From the NCBI GenBank assembly GCA_949752795.1, contig OX457074.1, positions 34,643,980 through 34,707,979 of the forward strand: a stretch of 64,000 nt of DNA. The letters run 5' to 3'. Of this stretch, positions 11,161-23,370 are shown one piece after another; the stretch's first letter is position 1; each line of letters begins with the position of its first letter. A program made the position numbers and the translations under genes. Below the pieces are notes generated by a model. That model had not been told where the DNA came from. It did not search any database and saw only the letters and a program-made list of their open reading frames with translations. Source of the stretch: Hyperoodon ampullatus (lineage: Eukaryota > Chordata > Mammalia > Artiodactyla > Ziphiidae).

Positions 11161-12376
11161 CACTTTTTAAAATCCTCCCTTAACTGAACATAAGACAATC
11201 TGGAGTTGCTGAAGCAAAGAATTGGGATGGAGATGGAGTGACAGATGAGATCGGATGCTGTCTGGCAGGGCTGGGAAATATGTAGCCTTGGACTTTCACT
11301 CCCGGATACCACATCATGGCAGGCATCCCCTATCAATCAAGACGCAGGCTTCTCATTGAATTCAGATGTAGCTTTAGATCCCTTTTCAACACAAGGCTCC
11401 AGGCTGGGAGGGCAAAATCCATCAGGGTGGGTGCCCTAATTGAAACCTACTCGCCAGTTTTGGTGCTGGACTTAGAATACCATAAGACAAAGCTTGGTCA
11501 TGACTCAACAGGCAACAGGAAACCATTGATGGCTTTTGAGGGGGAAGACTGATGTACAGAGGACATTCCTTTGGGTAGAAATGTGGAAAAAAGGCTGGAG
11601 GAGTCAGTGACTGGAGGCAGGCAGATGGGTCAGAACATTATTTACTGTCTTTGATGGCTGATAACCAGGAAAGGAGGAAATGAAGTAAAGATTAAGCCAC
11701 AGTACATCCTCATATTTGCCAAAACATCTCTATTTCATGATGCTGGGTACCAATTTATCTTTGTGTATCTTATCTCTGAGTATGTCTTATCTCTGAGTAT
11801 GCATATGAAGCTTGATTGTGTTTTGCATCTGTCTGCATGGATGTAAGTTTCACATGTGTCATATTTTAATTTCAAATAGTCTCAATTCTCCTATAAAAAA
11901 GAATTCAAGAAACTCTTATTCCACCTTTTATTGGGTGTTTTTTGTCCCTTTTAAACTTCTATTCAGGCTTTTGTTTACTATCTTTGATCCCTTTTGAAAT
12001 TTTGTTCTGACTCTTCTCTGAGAAACTGACAGTGCAATTTGATGAGGACAACTACTACAGGAAAGTTAGCAAAGCAGACAAGATTTTGGCTACAGGTGGC
12101 TCTGGTTTTCCCTCCCAATACTCACATCCAACTCAACCTGCCTGCAGCTCCTGATCTGAGGATTTCAATGCAGTGGACTTCCCTTTGGCTTTCAAGTCAA
12201 GATGACCTTGTTAAAGATGACGCCCATGACAGAGAGGCCATCCATGGGAGTAAAAAGGGCACTGGATCAGAAATTGGGAGGCAGAGACCCTAATATGTGA
12301 ATTGAGGATGAACTACATACCCTCTTCTATGCCTTTTTCTTATTTGGAAAAAAAGGAGTGTCGAAATAGATGTTCT
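11161..12376. other. Unassigned sequence, no gene seen
   Basis: Several short open frames overlap without codon or splice-site support. No RNA gene or confident transposon is visible. Confidence 0.5.
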
Positions 12377-12387
12377 CTAAACACCCT

Positions 12388-12599
12388 TGTTTTTTGTGGG
12401 GTTTTTTTGCAGTACGCGGGCCTCTCACTGTTGTGGCCTCTCCCATTGTGGAGCACAGGCTCTGGATGCACAGGCTCAGTGGCCATGGCTCACGGGCCCA
12501 GCCGCTCCGCGGCATGTGGGATCTTCCCGGACTGGGGCACGAACCCATGTCCCCTGCATTGGCAGGCAGACTCTCAACCACTGCGCCACCAGGGAAGCC
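12388..12599 (-). mobile_element. CHR-type SINE, short form
   Basis: A minus-strand copy from the T-rich tail through GCAGTACGCGGGCC to GCGCCACCAGGGAAGCC. The flanks CTAAACACCCT (12,377-12,387 and 12,600-12,610) are an 11-bp target-site duplication. The tail is interrupted (TGTTTTTTGTGGGG), which suggests some age. Confidence 0.94.
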
Positions 12600-12610
12600 C
12601 TAAACACCCT

Positions 12611-13870
12611 CATTTGATCCTAATTCTCTCTGGTTCTCCAAGTGTCACTGAAAGGCTGCCATGGGAGTGGCCATTGGCTATAACCAAGAGGAGTAGGCAC
12701 CTTCAGTAATGAAATAAAGCCCTAAGGATGAGTGCATGCAGAAGATTCTGACCCCTGCTTTTCATTTTACAACTCCAGTTTAGCCCCAAACTTCTGGCCA
12801 TGGACTGAGCATTTTGATAAGATCCCAAAATATGTGGGGTCATTCCAGGGCACTGACATAATCATTTATATGTTTCACGAACAGTCTGTGCATAGAGTAT
12901 GCCTACACACCTCCTTATCCCACGGAAATCAGAAAGTGTTTGCCATAGGGAGCTCCAACCTGATGAATGATGAGGCCTTAAACAATTTACCAACTCTTTT
13001 GTAGCTTGTGCAGCAGCCAGTGTTTCATCCCACATTGCTGTATCAGGACAACCAAATTAGCACCATATGGTGGATGAGACCCAGATCATAGAACAGAGGG
13101 CCTGCCTTTGAGGACATCTGGAAGTCCTTTAACACATGCACTCAGAGGGACTTGAATGGATCATTTATAGTTGGTCCTGGGCCTTGTGGGCTGGAGATAA
13201 CCAATTACTGTGCTTTATCTTCCATGCAGTGGGCCTACTTAGCTAATAAGAGGCCTCTCCTGCCCAAATAATGCTTTCCTTTTGTTTTTATCATTGCTAT
13301 GGATAAGAGAGTTTGGTTTCTTTGGAATACGTGATCTTTATGTGGTAAATGGCTCTGAACCCCCCCAAATTTAGGGCCAGATGGTGCCAAGTGTCTATGT
13401 TTACAGTAACCCAAGGAAAAACTAGGCATTGATCCCAAGGCATCTGGGGTCATTGATATTTATTGGGATTTGCTAGATTATGGAGGGAGGAGGGAGTCAG
13501 GGAGTCTATGAAAGGAGCCGGGGCACCAGGAGATATAATTTAGTGTTCAAGTTTCTGTGGAAATTGGAAACTGGGAGATCAATTTGACAGGTTTTGTCTC
13601 TCTTACTGGGATGTCCCACTTGATTTTGCTCTCCAGAATTTTACGGAGCACCTGATATCCTAATGTTGCATCGGCCATTGCACCCTAGGAACATGTTGTG
13701 CACACACACATACACTAGAATTCATAACTACTGTGAAAATGAAGACCAACAAGCAACATTTTTATAGAACCCAAGAGAATTCACCACTGTTGGAATTTAA
13801 GAAGCTAGCCATTTATGTGCTAAACGTACAGCAGAAAATTCCTTAAAGTAGATGGAAAATATTTACTGAG
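12611..13870. other. Unassigned sequence, no gene seen
   Basis: An open frame of 90 codons at 12,732-13,004 has no recognisable domain. The stretch between 12,700 and 13,460 has a mixed base composition reminiscent of old retroviral internal sequence, but no motif I can name. A short CA-rich tract lies near 13,700. Confidence 0.4.
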
Positions 13871-13874
13871 TACC

Positions 13875-14357
13875 GGAGTAGGCTGAATAATGCCTCTCAA
13901 AGATACCAGGTCCTAATCCCTGGAGCCTGTAAATGTTACCTGATTTGAAAAAAGGGTCTTTGCAGGTGTGATTAAGTAAAGGATCATGAGTTGGCGAGAT
14001 TATCCTGGATTATCTGGATGGGCCCTAAATGCAGTCAGAAGTGTCCTTATAAGACAGAGGCAGAGGGAGATTTGACACAGCAGAAGAGGCAAAAGCATTG
14101 TGACCACAGAGACAGACAGGAGTGATGCTGCCCCGTGCCATGGAATGCCAGTAACTTCCAGAAGCTGGAAGAGGCTAGAAATGGATTCTCTCCTAGAGCA
14201 TCTGGAGGGAATACAGCCCTATTGACACCTTGATTTTGGCCAGGTGAAACAGATTTCCAACTTCTGGCCTCCAAAACCATGGAAGACTATAATTCTGTTA
14301 CCTTAAGCCACCAAGTGTGGGGAAGTTTGTTTAAAGCAGCCACAGGAAACTAATATA
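13875..14357 (+). repeat. MLT1-type (MaLR) LTR remnant
   Basis: Same family as the LTR at 8.0 kb: 'gtaggctgaataatgcc', 'gtctttgcaggtgtgattaa', 'gattatcctggattat', 'gtgtccttataagacaga', 'cttctggcctccaaaacc' and 'gccacaggaaactaatata' occur in order. No internal retroviral sequence is attached. Confidence 0.65.
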
Positions 14358-14486
14358 GGTACAATAAAGTAGCTCTTTTACACTAGGACTCTTCCCAGAA
14401 ATTGGTCTGCCTAAAAACGTCCTCTGGTAGAGCTGGCAAGTGGACCTCTTTTATCTCTTTCCCTTTCAGTGTCACCTTCACCCACT

Positions 14487-14788
14487 CTTTTTTTTTTTAA
14501 TTTATTTTTTTAAATTTATTTATTTTTGGCTGTGTTGGGTCTTCGTTTCTGCGCGAGGGCTTTCTCTAGCTGCGGCAAGCGGGGGCCACTCTTCACTGTG
14601 GTGCGCGGGCCTCTCACTTTCGCGACCTCTCTTGTTGCAGAGCACAGGCCCCAGACGCACAGGCTCAGTCGTGTGGCTCACGGGCCCAGTTGCTCCGCGG
14701 CATGTGGGACCCTCCCAGACCAGGGCTCAAACCCGTGTCCCCTGCATTGGCAGGCAGATTCTCAACCACTGCGCCACGAGGGAAGCCC
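14487..14788 (-). mobile_element. CHR-type SINE, long form
   Basis: The minus-strand copy starts with a T-rich, TTTATTT-containing tail, then GGCTGTGTTGGGTCTTCGTT, a GCGGCAAGCGGGGGCCACTC block and the tRNA-like head ending GCGCCACGAGGGAAGCC. The flanks CACCCACT (14,479-14,486 and 14,789-14,796) are an 8-bp target-site duplication. Its body joins a long-form 3' end to a short-form head, an intermediate structure. Confidence 0.92.
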
Positions 14789-14796
14789 CACCCACT

Positions 14797-17390
14797 TTTT
14801 TAAAGAAAGATGTACCTCTCCTCCATCCCAAATCTTACTGTACTACAGTGCCCCAGAGTGTGAAAATACCCCAGGGGACAGACCATTCTAAATGTCAGTG
14901 TCTGAGATACTTCTTTTAATCAAGCCACCGTAAACTCTCTCAGAGGGATGAGTCGTTTCCCACATTTGTAACACTTCTGTTAAGGTCAAAGCATGGTGCT
15001 TTGGCCTATGTTGAGACATTCTAAATCCAGACATGTTGTAGATTGAGGCAGCAGGAGGGATGGATATTGGTACTTAATGACTTTACCTCTTCTACTCCCT
15101 GACTGTAGTCCTATAGTTATCACTCCTTAGGGAGAGTTTGGTGAGAGCAAAGCAAAGAAACTGTCAGTGTGAAATATTGTAGGCAGTGGAATTTTACCTT
15201 CACAAGGCCACAAACTGAGGGCAAGGATCCATGCCTTATCTCTTTATCTCTCCATCATACTATTAGGAGAGTCGGGATTTATACACGTGCATACACATAC
15301 ACACACATGTGCATACACATACGCACACACGTGCATCAGGGGAAAAACCATCTGCTGCAGGCACATCTTCTCTGCGTTTTCACCATTCTCGGGAAACACA
15401 AAAAGCTGAGGGAGTGTCAGGTGCATATTCTGTACCATTTCAAGTAGGAGGAAGTAAAAACTTTCAGTTTCTTCCAACAGATCATGTTGTAGCTTTGAGT
15501 AAACTGAGAATAGATCAGAAGTAAGATAGAATTTTATATCTTCTTGGTTATTTACTCAGCCCACGGAAGAAATAATTTCATTAACTTTTACCAATTGGCT
15601 GCTGTAAATCTATATTTATTTTTTACTTGGCAACGTGTCTTTTGCTAACTGTGTTTTCCAGCACCTGCTCATTTCTTCCTTTTGACTGCACACTTCTCAG
15701 GTCTGTATTAGCATAATTGGAATATAACATAACGCTTCACAACAACCATTAATGTGCCTGTTATAAGCTCCTCACTTGCTAGCTAACTAGTGGCCTCAGA
15801 TCTTCTCTTCTTTATTTGCAGTTTATTTCCACAAGTACATTAAACTCCTCCTTCAAAGTGAGAACAACTACTAAGGAATGGACGTGTAGGCAAAATGTTC
15901 CAACATGCAATCGAAATGATGCATCCATTGGGCCCTACAGTTTAGAAAACACCTTTGTTTAATCTGAATTACTTCTTCCTCCTCAAATTTTATATATTAC
16001 TCTAATTCTGTCAAATCATTTTCAACCATGAAATGAACTTGATAATATGTATGTGTTATGTGTATAAATTCTCAAGTGTCTGTCATTTAAAAAGATATTT
16101 TGAGATAACATGAAAAATTAAACTTTGAGATGAATAAACCACTCATTATTCACAGCCTACTGTAAGAAAATACAGAAACGTGAGATTTCAAATTTCACGT
16201 TTTAGTTCAACGTTAATTTTAGCTTTAATAAAAGGTGACTGTCAGTACAAGAGTACCTACTAAAACTAATACCATTTGATAAGACTCAGTAAAGACTTTT
16301 TGGTGTACCTCCTGGAAATTAAGAAGATTAATGATAAATGACTGGGTTAACAAATTTTAAGTCAGAAAATTTTACGTTATATGATTAATAATTATTTATC
16401 AAAATGTGAAATATGTTTATCTTATTTGATCCATTACCTTGTAATAACAGTGATGATTACTTAATCCAGAATAAACATTTAACACGTAAAGCCTTACAGT
16501 CAGAAGAAGGAAAAAATTAATTCAATTTACATATACGTATAATGTGTATATGTGTATATTCACAAATTTTTCTGCAAAGAGATATGATGGAGTGATTGAT
16601 AAAACTTTCATACATAAAAATATACTGGCCTGAATTTCTGGTTTCAGGTCCAACATGTAAGGAGCTTAGAAGTCAGCACTGTCTTCACAACAACTTAAAA
16701 GCTGAACAAACTGAAAAAAATCATGACCTCTTCTTAAATTTGTCACAGAAGTGAGGTCACTCACTTATCCTTTCTCTCATGTTCTTTCTTTCTTTATGTA
16801 GATCCAAGTTTCTGACCTATACCATTTTCATTTGGGGCAAACCACTGGCCCCAAAACTGGAGAGACAGACAAGCAAATACAGAGAGTCACAACTAACCAG
16901 AGCAGAAAGCATGAGAACCAGTGCTGGGCTAGGAAAACCTAACCTGTAGGTGGTGAATAGCTGGAGGCTTAGTGTGGGCAAGTCTACAGCAAAAACTCCC
17001 AAGTGATCCAGTCATGGGGGGATGGGGGAGACTCATGCATGAGTATGAAATACTGCAAAGTATTCTATGCTCCTTAAAAGGCCTGCCTTCAAGAGAAACT
17101 ATTTTACCACAGCCTCAACTATTGGGACGTTTTCAGAGCCTAAGTGGCTTAGGGAAGAACTCCCTCTAACCTTCCTTGCGGGAAAAGAGAAAATCCCAAC
17201 TCCAGCCCAGGCTAGCCATCTTGTCCCACCTAAGAGGAGAAAATATGTGAAAAGCACATGTGAAGTTCACAGTCCTGAGGCATAGGCTCACTAAACAATG
17301 CTTCAGTGAGTACTACAGAATTAAAGACTGCTTCCCTGCCTTGCACACATTGCTACCGCATTACTAAAGGCTGCTTACCACAGTTCCTTT
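14797..17390. other. Unassigned sequence, no gene seen
   Basis: Ordinary AT-rich DNA. Apart from the CA-rich microsatellite at 15.3 kb and an alternating TATA/GTAT tract near 16,530-16,560, I see no repeat, RNA gene or exon. Confidence 0.5.
15281..15336. repeat. Degenerate CA-rich microsatellite
   Basis: ACACGTGCATACACATACAC-type units repeat twice with interruptions. The alternating purine-pyrimidine composition is typical of an old (CA)n tract. Confidence 0.85.
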
Positions 17391-17439
17391 TAGCTGTTAT
17401 AATACATCGTGTCCAGCTATCAGGAAAAAATTGGGTATA

Positions 17440-20400
17440 CTAAAAGATTAAAAAAAAACAAAAACACAGTTTAAAGAGACAGAGCAAGCATCAGAACCAG
17501 ACTCATATGACAAGGATGATGAAATTATCAGACCAGGAATTTAAAACAACTGTGATTAATATGCTAAGAGCTCTAATGGTTAATATGCTAAGAGCTCTAG
17601 GATAAAGTAGACAACATGGAAGAACAAAGGAGGGGGGTGGGCAATCTAAGCAGGGAGATGGACATGTTAAGGAGGAATCAAAAAGAAATACTAAAGATCA
17701 AAAACACTAAGAGAAACAAGAATGCCTTTCATGGGCTTATTAGTAGACTTGGGCATGGCTGTGGAAAGATTTCAGAGCTTGAGAGTATGTCAATAGAAAC
17801 TTCCAAAATTAAAATGCAAAGAGAAAAAGACTGAAAAAAAAAAGCCAGAATATCAAAGAACTGTGGGACAAGTATGCAAGATATGACATATGCATAATGG
17901 GAATACCAGGGGGAAAAAAAAAAACAGAAGAAACATTTGAAGCAATAATGACTGAGCATTTTCCCCAAATTAATGTCAGACACCAAACCACAGATACAGG
18001 AAATTCAGAGAATATTAAGCAAGATAAATACAAGAAGAAAAAAAAAAAAACTACACCTAGGCATATCCTATTCAAACTGTGAAAAATCAAAAATAAAGAA
18101 AGAATCCTGAAAGAAGTCAGAGGGGGAGAATTTAAAACCTCACCTACAGAGTAGGAAAGATAAGAATTACCTCTGACTTATTCTCAGAAACCATGTAAGC
18201 AAGAAGGAAACAGAGTGAAATATTTAAAGTTTTGAGAGAAAAAAAAAAATGAACTAACCAGGATTCTATATCCTGAGAAATTATCCTTCTAAAGTGAAGG
18301 AGACATAGACTTTTTTGGACAGACAAAAACTGAGCGATTAGGTTGCCACTAGACCTGCCTTTCAAGAAATGTTAAAAGAAATTTTTTAGAGAGAAGGAAA
18401 ATGATGTAGGTCAGAAACTTGGATCTACATAAAGAAAGAAAGAACATGAGAGAAAGGATAAGTGAAGGCAAAATGAAAGCTTATTTTTCTTATTCTTAAT
18501 TGATCTAACAGATAACAATTGCTGTTTGTTCAAAATAATATCAACAATGTAGTTAATTATTATAACTTACATAAAAGTAGAAATAACGACAGGAATGATA
18601 CAAGGGACAGCAGGAAGAAATTAGGAGTATTCCATTATTATATGGCACTTGACCTATTCATGAAGTGGTATGGTGTTATTTGAAAATGGGCTTGGATTAG
18701 TTGTAAATGTATATTGCAAACTCTAGGGGAAACACAAAGTAAAAAAAAAAAGTATAATTGATATGCTAAGAAAGAAGAGAAAATTGAATTCTGTTCAATT
18801 AAAGCCACAAAAGTCAGGAAAAGAGGAGAAGATAAAAATAGGGAAAAAGGACAAGGACAATGGATAGAAAACAGTAATAAACATGGTAGATATTAATCCA
18901 GTAATATCAAAAATCACTTTAAAAGTAAATTGTTTCAATATACCAATTAAAATACAAAGTAAAAGTCAGTGGATGAAAAAACAAGACCCAACTGTATGTT
19001 GTCTACAAGAACCCCACTTTAAATATAAAGATACATAAAGATTAAAAGTAAAGGGATGGAGAAAGATATGCCATGCTAACATGAACCAGAAGGAAGTTGA
19101 AGTAACTATATTAATTTCAAATAGAACAGACTTCAGAGCAAGGAAAATTATTGGGATTAAAGAGGGGCATTTCATAATGATAAAAGGGTCAATTATCCAA
19201 GAAGACATAACAATCCTTAATTGTTAATTTGACAGAGCATCAAAACACATGAGGCAAAAACTGATATTGTTGTAAGAAGAAATAGATGAATCCACTCTTA
19301 CAGTTGAAAACTCCAACATGACTCTATCAGGAGCAGACAGGTCCAGTAGCCAGAAAATCAATAAAGACATAGTTGAACTCAACAGTATCATCAATCAACT
19401 AGATATAATGGATATCTATCAACTACTTCATCCAACAACAGTAGAATACACATTCTTCTCAAGCTTACCTGGAACATTTACCAAGATAGACCACATTCTG
19501 GGCCATAAAGCACCCCTTCACAAATTTAAAAGCATAGAAGTCATTCACTGTATACACTCAGACCACAATGGAATTAAACTAGAAATCAATAACAGAAAGA
19601 TAGCTAGAAAATCCCAAAATACTTGGAGATAAACAACATACTTCTAAATAACACATGGGTCAAAGAAGAAATCTCAAGAGAAATTTAAAAATATTTTGAA
19701 CAAAATAAAAACGAGAGTACATCTTATCAAAATTTGTGGGATGCAGTGAAAGCAGTGCCCAGAGGGAAATTTATAGTATTGAATGCATATATTAGAGAAG
19801 AAGAAAGCTCCAAAATCAATCGTCTAAATTTCCACCTTAGAAAACCAATAAAAGAAGAGCAAATTAATTCCAAAGCAAGCAGAAGAAAATAAATTGTAAA
19901 AAAAAAAAAAAAAAAAACAGAAATCAATACAACTGGAAACAGAAAATCAATAGAGAAAATCAACAAAACCAAAAGCTGGTTCTTTGAGAAAAATCAGTAA
20001 AATTGATAATGCCTCTAGTCAAGCTAAGAAAAAAAGAGAGAAGACACAAATTACTAATATCAAAATTAAGGGACAGCACAACAGGGCTTCCCTGGTGGCG
20101 CAGTGGTTGAGAGTCCGCCTGCTGATGCAGGGGACATGGGTTCGTGCCCTGGTCTGGGAGGATCCCACATGCCGCGGAGCAGCTGGGCCTGTGAGCCATG
20201 GCCGCTGAGCCTGCGCGTCCGGAGCCTGTGCTCCGCAACGGGAGAGGCCACGGCAGTGAGAGGCCCGCGTACCGCAAAAAAAAAAAAAAAAAAAAAAAAG
20301 AGACAGCACAACAGATCACCTGCACATTAAGAGGATAATAAGGAATACTATAAACAACTCTATCCCTACAAATTTGCTAGCCTAAATGAAATGGGCCAAT

Positions 20401-21912
20401 TATTAGAAAAACACAGTCTACCAGAACTCACAGAAGGAGAAATAGACCATCTTAGCAGGCCAATATCTATTACAGAAATTTAATCAGCAGTTAACAACCT
20501 TCCAAACCATCAAGCACAAAGCTGAAATGGGTTCCTGGTGAATTCAACTAAGCATTTAAGAAAGAGATTACACCAATTCTCTGTAATCTCTTCCAGCAAA
20601 TAGAAACACGGGAAACACTTTCTAACTCATTATATGAGTCCACCATTACCTTAATATCAAAACCAGACAAAGGCATTACAAGAAAACTACAGACCCATAT
20701 CTGTTATGAAAATAGATATAAAAATCCCTCACAAAATATTAGTAAATCAAATCCACCAATGTATAAAAACAATTATGCACCATAACTAAGTGGGATTTAT
20801 CCTAGGTATGCAAGGCTGGTTCAACATTCAAAAATCAATTAATGTAATCCATCACATACACAGGCTAAAAATTAAAAATCACATGATCATATCAATAAAT
20901 GCAGAAAAGCAGTTTACAAAATCCAATACACATTTGTGATAAAAACTCTCAGCACAGTAGGAATAAAGGGAGACTTCCTCAACTGGATAAAGAACAACTA
21001 CAAAAAAACCCTACAGCTAATGTCATACTTGATGGTGAGAAACAAAGATTTCCCACTAAGATCAGGAACAAGGCAAGTATGCCCTCTCTCACAGTCCTTG
21101 TCATATTGTACTAGAAGTTCTGGCTAATGCAAAAAAAATAAGAAAACCAAATTAAATGCATACTCATTGAGAGGAAAAAATAAAACTGTCTTTGTTCACA
21201 AATGACAAAATCATCTATGTAGAAAATATGAAAGAATTGATACACACAAAAAAAATCTCCTGAACTAATAAGCAATTATAGCAAGGTTGTAGGATTTAAG
21301 GTTAATATTCAAAAGTCATTGGCTTTCCTAACATAACAGAAATGAATAAGTGGAATTTCAAATTAAATACATATTACCATTTACATTAACATCCCATAAA
21401 ATGAAATACCTAGGTATAAATCTAACAAAATATGTATAAGATCTATAGGACGAAAGCTACAAAACTCCAATACAATAAATCAAAGAACTAAGTAAACATA
21501 AAGATATTCTATGTTCATGGGTAGGAAGACTAAATATTGTCAAGATGAGAGTTCTTCCCATCTTGATCTACAGATTCAATGCATTTTCAGTAAAAATTCC
21601 AGCAAGTTATTTCATGGATATCAACAGATTAATTCTAAAGTTTATACAGAGAGGAGGAAAAAAAAAAAAAAAACCAGAACAGAAACCACAGTATTATAAG
21701 AGAAGAACAAAATTGGGTAATTGACACTACTCGACTTTAAGACTTCGTATTAAGCCACAGTACTCAAGACAGTGTGGTACTGTGAAAGAATAGATAAATA
21801 AATCAATGAGCAGAATAGAGAGCCTAGAAAAGGACCCGCATAAATATGGTCTGCTGATCTTTGATAAAGGAGCAAAGGTAATACAGTGGAGAAAAGAGAA
21901 TGGAGGAGGTTT
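17440..21912 (+). repeat. Old, long L1 remnant (ORF1- and ORF2-like)
   Basis: A decayed plus-strand L1 keeps most of its layout. ORF1-like sequence is at about 17,500-18,350, including a coiled-coil-type lysine/glutamate-rich stretch near 17,616-17,834. Endonuclease sequence is at about 18,940-19,640, with a readable frame at 19,318-19,632 that retains an SDHN motif. Reverse transcriptase sequence is at about 20,640-21,290, where the FADD motif has decayed (FTND-like near 21,195). Post-RT sequence runs to 21,912. It is much more diverged than the L1 at 39 kb and carries SINEs at 20.1 and 21.9 kb. It encodes nothing functional. Confidence 0.8.
20084..20301 (+). mobile_element. CHR-type SINE, short form, inside old L1
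   Basis: A complete copy with a 24-base A-tail. The flanks GACAGCACAACA (20,072-20,083 and 20,302-20,313) form a 12-bp target-site duplication in the RT-proximal part of the old L1. The tail is nearly uninterrupted, consistent with a fairly young insertion. Confidence 0.95.
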
Positions 21913-21926
21913 AGGAATTTAATTCT

Positions 21927-22103
21927 GTTTTTTAAATTTTTGTTTAAGTCTTTATTGAATTTGTTACAATATTGCTTCTGTTTTATGTTTTGGTTTTTTT
22001 GGCCACGAGGCACGTGGGATCTTAGCTCCCTGACCAGGGATTGAACCCACACCCTCTGCATTAGAAGGTGAAGTCTTAACCGCTGGACTGCCAGGGAAGT
22101 CCC
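21927..22103 (-). mobile_element. CHR-related SINE, simple older form
   Basis: The minus-strand copy contains 'ttggccacgaggcacgtgggatcttagctccctgaccagggattgaaccc' and ends CCGCTGGACTGCCAGGGAAGTCC. Both flanks read AGGAATTTAATTCT (21,913-21,926 and 22,104-22,117), a perfect 14-bp duplication. The head differs from the common short form (GACTTCCCTGGCAGTCCAG), matching the copies at 36.3 and 58.8 kb, so it belongs to another subfamily. Confidence 0.92.
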
Positions 22104-22185
22104 AGGAATTTAATTCTTAATGAGCCCAAATAACAGATGTCCTGAAGTAATAGAAGAAAAAATGAAAACAAAACATTCTATTGAG

Positions 22186-22563
22186 GACTTCCCTAATGGT
22201 GCAGTGGTTAAGGATCTGCCTGCCAATTCAGGGGACGGGGGTTTGAGCCCTGGTCCAGGAAGATCCCACATGCCGTGGAGCAACTAAGTCCATGCGCCAC
22301 AACTACTGAGCCTGCGCTCTAGAGCCCATGCGACACAACTACTGAAGCCCGCGCACTCTAGGGCCCACGTGCCACAACTAGTGAGCCCAAGTGCTGCAAC
22401 TACTGAAGCCCACAAGCCTAGAGACCATGCTTCACAAGAGGAGACACCACAATGAGAAGCTGCACACCACAACAAAGAGTAGCCCTCGCTTGCTGCAACT
22501 TGAGAAAGCCCACTCACGTCAATGAAGACCCAACGCAGCCAAAAAAAAGAAAAAAGAAAAAAA
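22186..22563 (+). mobile_element. CHR-type SINE, long form
   Basis: GACTTCCCTAATGGTGCAG head, five or six CACAACTACTGA-type body repeats, a GACCCAACGCAGCC end and an AAAAG-rich tail. A short 6-bp match ATTGAG flanks it, weak evidence for a target-site duplication. Divergence from the other long copies is noticeable. Confidence 0.88.
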
Positions 22564-22569
22564 ATTGAG

Positions 22570-23370
22570 ATTCTGCACAAAATTTTATCTCTAAGAGTTT
22601 ATAATGGCACTGTTTATAACAGAAGAAATGCTATTAATCTAACTGTTCAAAAAACATTGAAGGAAACCCAGAAATGAAATACTATGCTACCTTCATAAAT
22701 AAGGCTGTGGAAGTGCATTTACTGTGTGAAAATATTTTCAAGACAGATTATACATTTAAAAATCCAGATTAGGAAACTATCACAGAATGACCTTTGTAAA
22801 GAAATGCATGGGGACTTCCCTGGTGGCACAATGGTTAAGAATCCACCTGCCAATGCAGGGGACACGGGATCAAGCCCTGTTCCAGGAGGATCACACATGC
22901 CGCGGAGCAACTAAGCCCGTGCACCACAACTACTGAGCCTGTGCTCTAGAGCCCGTGAGCCACAACTACTGAAGCTTGCGCACCTAGAGCCCATGCTCTG
23001 CAACAGGAGAAGCCACAGCAGTGAGAAGCCTGCGCACCTCAACAAAGAGTAGCCCCTGCTCGCTGCAACTAAAGAAAGCCCGTGAACAGCAATGAAGACC
23101 CAACACAGCCAAAAATAAATATGTAAATAAGTAAAATTTTAAACAGATAAAATCTTTAAAAATAAGTAAATAAAATAAAATTAAAAAGGTGCTTGGGGTG
23201 GGGATTAAAAAAAAGAAATGCACATATTTATGCAAAAGCAAAAATGTGACTGGCAGCATATATACCAAGTCATCTGGTTGCATGGAATGATAGGTATTGT
23301 TTATTCTCTTGCACTACTTGTATTTTTTTTATGAATATGCACTGCTTTTGCAATAAGGCCAAAAAAAAAA
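22570..23370 (+). repeat. Old L1 3' UTR fragment, split by a SINE
   Basis: The first half, 'aatggcactgtttataac...ggaaacccagaaatgaaatactatgctacc', and the second half, 'gcaaaaatgtgactggcagcatatataccaagtc...gaatatgcactgcttttgcaataaggcc', resemble the 3' end of an old L1. They are separated by the SINE at 22.8 kb. It may be the 3' end of the old L1 that begins at 17.4 kb. Confidence 0.55.
22809..23211 (+). mobile_element. CHR-type SINE, long form, with extended non-A tail
   Basis: Head TGGGGACTTCCCTGGTGGCACA, ACTACTGA body and GACCCAACACAGCC end near 23,109. The flanks AAAGAAATGCA (22,798-22,808 and 23,212-23,222) are an 11-bp target-site duplication. Between the SINE end and that duplication lies about 100 bases: an AAATA-rich tail, then GGTGCTTGGGGTGGGGATT, then more A. 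The extra stretch is inside the duplicated site, so it arrived with the SINE. Confidence 0.9.

Noticed and set aside
12732..13004. 90-codon open frame as a candidate host exon or retroviral piece
   Set aside because: No recognisable domain, retroviral motif or splice context. Left as unassigned.
20084..20160. tRNA-gene-like A and B boxes
   Set aside because: They belong to the tRNA-derived heads of CHR SINEs. No cloverleaf with proper acceptor pairing remains.
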